Assembly: GCF_039542305.1 (NCBI RefSeq)
Contig: NZ_BAABHW010000003.1
Location: 248,001-312,000 of the forward strand
Length of the DNA: 64,000 bases
Reading direction: 5' to 3'
DNA from: Roseibacterium beibuensis
Lineage (GTDB): Bacteria > Pseudomonadota > Alphaproteobacteria > Rhodobacterales > Rhodobacteraceae
The notes below the pieces were generated by a model, which made no database searches, had not been told where the DNA came from, and was given only the letters and a program-made list of their open reading frames with translations. A program made the translations under genes and the position numbers. Shown here piece after piece: positions 61,801-64,000 of this stretch (position 1 is the stretch's first letter; every line of letters starts with the position of its first letter).

Positions 61801-64000
61801 GCTCCGTTCGACTGGACGCCCGGAGGCTTCGGCAACTTGCGCGGTGACCGTCAGGCGCGCGGGCTGCGGGGCCCCCGACAGCGACGGGATCGGGATGCGC
61901 AGGGCGGCCGACCCGTCATCGCCCGTCGCGGTGGCGGAGAGCGTCGGGAACTCGGCATTGGGCTGGTCGTCGTGACGCCCGAAGAGGTAGCCGGGAAAGT
62001 CCTCGGTGCGGCGGGTGGGGCGCAAGGCGGCGCGCCCCGTGACCTCGAGGTCGCTGGCGGGCGCGCCGAACAGGTAATCGGCCTGTACGGACAGGCGCGG
62101 CCGGTCGCCCGGGGTGAATGGCCCCTCGTCCATGCCGAGGGCGACGTCGATCCGCTCGGGCAGGAAATCCTCGACCAGCACGCTGGTGGAGGAGAGCGGC
62201 GCATCATCCGGGTCGGCATGCACGGACAGGCGCCACGTCCCGCGCGGCACGTCCGCGCCCAGATCGAAATCGAAGACATAGCCCCCGCCGCCGACCTCTT
62301 CGATCAACTGGCGGGCATATTCCACGCCATCCGCCCGGTTCAGGATCGCGGTCAGCGGCAGGTCCGTCACCGCCCCGGCCCGGCCGTCGCGCGCCAGCGC
62401 GGTCGCATGGATCGCCTCGCCCGCGCGGTAAGCGCCACGCTCGGTCGTCAGGAAAAGGTCGATCGCGCCGGCGGGTTCGCGCCCCTCGACGCCGCGGTCG
62501 CTCAGGTCGAACTCGGCCTCGCGCAGGCTGAGGAAGGCGAAATCGCTTTCCCCGTCGCGCAGGCTGACCATGGCCGGTGCTGCGCCCGCCTCTCCGCGGG
62601 CCAGCCCGGCGTCGAAATGGGCATAACCCTCGGCATCGGTCGTGACCTCGCCCAGCACCCGGTTCGAGGCCGACACCAGCGAGACGGACACGCCCGCGCG
62701 CGGGCCTGCCGTTTCCAGCGACCGCACGATCACATGCACCCCGTCCGCCCCGCGCAGGGTGGTGACGCCAAGGTCGCTGACAAGGAACCACTGCGTCGCG
62801 CTGTCCGAGCGCGTCCCCGCACCGCCGACAGAGGCCTCCAGCGCGTAAAGACCCGGTTCGCGCCCGTCCAGCACCTCCCCGATGGGCAGGCGCGTGGTAA
62901 CCGAGCGGTTCTGCTCCATCGCGACCTCGGCCTCGCCTTGCCAGATCTCTTCCCCGATCTCCTCGGCGAAGCGAGTCAGTTCCCAATCGGCCAGCGGACG
63001 CCCGAAATACTGGGTCTGCAAGGTGCGCAGGATGTTGCGGTCCGAGACGTGGTAAAGCCGCAGGTCGACGAGATCGGTGTTCACCGCGACCAGCGGGATG
63101 GTGCCTCCCGCACTGGCCGGCAGGATATAGGCGCGGCCGGCGAAACGGACGCTCGGCTGCCGGTCGCGCACGTATTGGCGCAAGGTCACCGGCGCGCGCA
63201 GCACCTCGCCCGACGCGGCGGGAAGGCCCGCGCGCAGGGTGAATTCATAGCGCGAGCCGTGGCTGACGCCGGTGATGCAGAACTGCCGGTCCTCGGCCTC
63301 GACGGCCAATCCGTCCTCGGTCGTTTGCAGGAAGTCATCAAACAGTACGCCGCCCGGTGCCAGCGGTTCCGAGAAGATGGCGCAGATGCGCGGAAACTCG
63401 GCCTCGGCCTCGACCCGCGTGTCGGTGACGCGGAACCCGTAAAGCCCAAGGACGCGGTCCAGCGCCTCTTCCCGCGCGGGGGTGGGTGCCTCAGTGATGG
63501 CAAGGCGCAGGGCCGGGATGGCGTCGCGCCCGCGCCCCTGCTTTTCCAGCGAGTGTGCAAGAATCGTCGCTGCGCGGGCCAGGGCCTCACCGGGGGCGGC
63601 GCGCAGCGCGGCATTGGTGGCGGCGCGCAGGGCCGCGCGGCGATATTCCCGCTGGCGGCTGGGATCCTCCGTTTCGATGGCCAGAAGAAGCCGCGCGTAA
63701 TCGGTCCAGTCCTCGGCAAGGTCCCCGCGCGTGATCCCGGCGCCCATCAGGCGCATCGCGCCGACGAGGTTGCCATCCGCCTCTTCACGCTGCGACACGT
63801 CGCGCCAGTCGTTGGCGGGAAACGCCCCGCCGCAATGCGCCCGCGCCATGGCCAGCGCCTGGTCGCGGGCAAGCTCGAAATCGCTTTCCCGCAGGAAGCC
63901 AAGCTGCCCGATCCGGTCCTCCAACCGCGCCAGAACGCCCGCATCTGTGGGACGGAATACCCCCGAGAACGCGCCAGCGTAGTCTGCGCTCTCTCCCGCA
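58813..64000 (-). CDS. yfhM: Alpha-2-macroglobulin family protein (YfhM-like), partial, N-terminus outside the window
   Basis: Large periplasmic protease-trap protein, 1729 codons visible. The frame stays open to the window edge, so the signal peptide lies beyond 64000; TTG 63924 is not a credible start. MG-type beta domains fill the N-terminal two thirds (for example VFLTTERGAYRAGEAIHATA-type segments). The thioester motif is YPYGCTEQVTSG (Cys-Thr-Glu-Gln at complement of 60142-60153), followed by the helical domain GFGLWRAGSGDLWLDAYVTD. The usual total is about 1650-1850 residues. It is translationally coupled to pbpC, as in E. coli, where the two are thought to protect and repair the envelope against proteases. 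Confidence 0.92.
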   Translation of the reverse strand, partial: AGESADYAGAFSGVFRPTDAGVLARLEDRIGQLGFLRESDFELARDQALAMARAHCGGAFPANDWRDVSQREEADGNLVGAMRLMGAGITRGDLAEDWTDYARLLLAIETEDPSRQREYRRAALRAATNAALRAAPGEALARAATILAHSLEKQGRGRDAIPALRLAITEAPTPAREEALDRVLGLYGFRVTDTRVEAEAEFPRICAIFSEPLAPGGVLFDDFLQTTEDGLAVEAEDRQFCITGVSHGSRYEFTLRAGLPAASGEVLRAPVTLRQYVRDRQPSVRFAGRAYILPASAGGTIPLVAVNTDLVDLRLYHVSDRNILRTLQTQYFGRPLADWELTRFAEEIGEEIWQGEAEVAMEQNRSVTTRLPIGEVLDGREPGLYALEASVGGAGTRSDSATQWFLVSDLGVTTLRGADGVHVIVRSLETAGPRAGVSVSLVSASNRVLGEVTTDAEGYAHFDAGLARGEAGAAPAMVSLRDGESDFAFLSLREAEFDLSDRGVEGREPAGAIDLFLTTERGAYRAGEAIHATALARDGRAGAVTDLPLTAILNRADGVEYARQLIEEVGGGGYVFDFDLGADVPRGTWRLSVHADPDDAPLSSTSVLVEDFLPERIDVALGMDEGPFTPGDRPRLSVQADYLFGAPASDLEVTGRAALRPTRRTEDFPGYLFGRHDDQPNAEFPTLSATATGDDGSAALRIPIPSLSGAPQPARLTVTAQVAEASGRPVERSLTRVVLPDTAMIGIRPLFDTTLPEEAEAEFDLIATGADALPVRWVLNRVERRYQWYRQNGNWTWEPITTRSRIATGETTLGDTPERLTLPVDWGSYELRVESDASAYAVTSVGFDAGWYGAEGATDTPDVLEVSLDAERYGAGDTATLRIVPRQGGVALVQVMSNRLIDMQIVELGDDPTEVTLPVTEDWGAGAYVTASLIRPIGAVSGPVPTRAMGLVHAAVDPGARALDVTLETPEEARPRQPLEVALRVDGAVEGETVHATIAAVDLGILNLTGFDSPDPQGHYFGQRRLGMEIRDVYGRLIDSRDGAEGRIRQGGDAGAGLRMQAPPPTQELVAEFSGPLTVGADGLARASFDMPAFNGTVRLMAVAWSETGVGQAEADVILRDPVVVQASLPRFLAPGDSARMLLELTHAEGATGEMQLAIETDNGVRIGEVPDAVTLGEGETQRLSLPIEATGATGVQEIRVALTTPDGIELMQDLVLPVQVNDPEVAETSRVTLSPGQSFLLDAAAFTGFREGVGRVTVAAGPLARFDAAGLLTMLDRYPYGCTEQVTSGALPLLYLSSVAEALDLGTAEDLGLRIDDAIGQVLTNQSANGGFGLWRAGSGDLWLDAYVTDFLSRARAQGHRVPAQAFQSALDTLANQVAAHPDFEEGGQGLAYALMVLAREGQASMGDLRYYADVKADSVATPLALGQLGAALAMYGDQPRADTMFRAGYALLQELEREGEGQFWRADYGSDRRDAAGLLALAAASGSEAVPFPALSESLATVNRPVSTQEAVWSLLAAHALIDDPSAGGLRIDGEVVNGPLVEVMQAGDAARTLENAGARDEVLTITRFGVPEGATEAFGNAFRITRSYLTLEGQPVDPAQVAQGTRMVAILTVTPTSGTREGRLIVNDPLPAGFEIDNPNLLQSGDLAAVQGLDLFLGTEMAEFRQDRFLAAVDRRGDAGQFRLAYIVRAVTPGDFHHPAASVEDMYRPQYRAQTASGRVVIASE

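Overview
The window is a dense, GC-rich stretch of bacterial chromosome with almost no mobile or repetitive DNA. Gene content and layout point to an alphaproteobacterium of the Rhodobacteraceae (Roseobacter-type). The main cues are an alphaproteobacterial RpoH-type promoter in front of dnaK, a serC-type leader RNA before serC-serA, a GT14-type glycosyltransferase with the long C-terminal extension I associate with this family, an NDUFA9-like epimerase, and a rnd-lptC-lptA-lptB-hpf-ptsN block. The species cannot be named from the sequence. Both window edges cut genes: dnaK (3' part missing) and a yfhM-like alpha-2-macroglobulin gene (5' part missing).

Layout. 1-1880: dnaK and a divergent alkB. 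1877-12034: a surface-polysaccharide locus with an ABC-2 export permease, cysQ, kdsB, four glycosyltransferases, galU and a two-domain sulfotransferase. Most genes overlap by 4 bp or are nearly contiguous. 12039-15883: ptsN, hpf, lptB, lptA, lptC and rnd, with no rpoN between lptB and hpf. 15936-16022: tRNA-Leu(CAG). 16106-21165: tamA-tamB. 21326-23118: an NDUFA9-like epimerase and uppP. 23331-30577: glutamate synthase, with gltD and gltB separated by a secreted protein of unknown function and a GFA-family protein. 30802-34186: a Hint-domain protein, serB and a membrane alpha/beta hydrolase.

34199-46653 is one long minus-strand unit headed by a cobalamin riboswitch. It runs btuB, btuF, btuC, btuD, cbiZ, exbB, two exbD genes and tonB, then with little spacing a LolD/FtsX-type ABC exporter, an AttH/CrtC-like lipocalin protein and a PNPOx-like flavoprotein. 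46811-51690: a fused 5-oxoprolinase/hydantoinase, a formamidase-like hydrolase and a MarR regulator. 51980-54968: serine biosynthesis, serC-serA, with a leader RNA and twin hairpins between the genes. 55043-56752: a MarR regulator and a thiolase. 56765-64000: pbpC and the yfhM-like gene.

The most interesting points are three. First, cysQ (which removes PAP, the by-product of sulfotransferases) sits with a tandem sulfotransferase-like protein in a glycan locus, which suggests a sulfated surface polymer. Second, the B12-uptake operon carries its own TonB motor with two different ExbD subunits; one has the expected transmembrane Asp, the other has Asn there. Third, several RNA or operator structures can be read directly: a possible decoy Shine-Dalgarno hairpin in the btuB leader, a ribosome-binding site in the loop of the serC leader hairpin, twin palindromes between serC and serA, and a 13-bp motif shared by the gltD and second marR promoters. 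No CRISPR array, insertion sequence, prophage or attachment site was seen.
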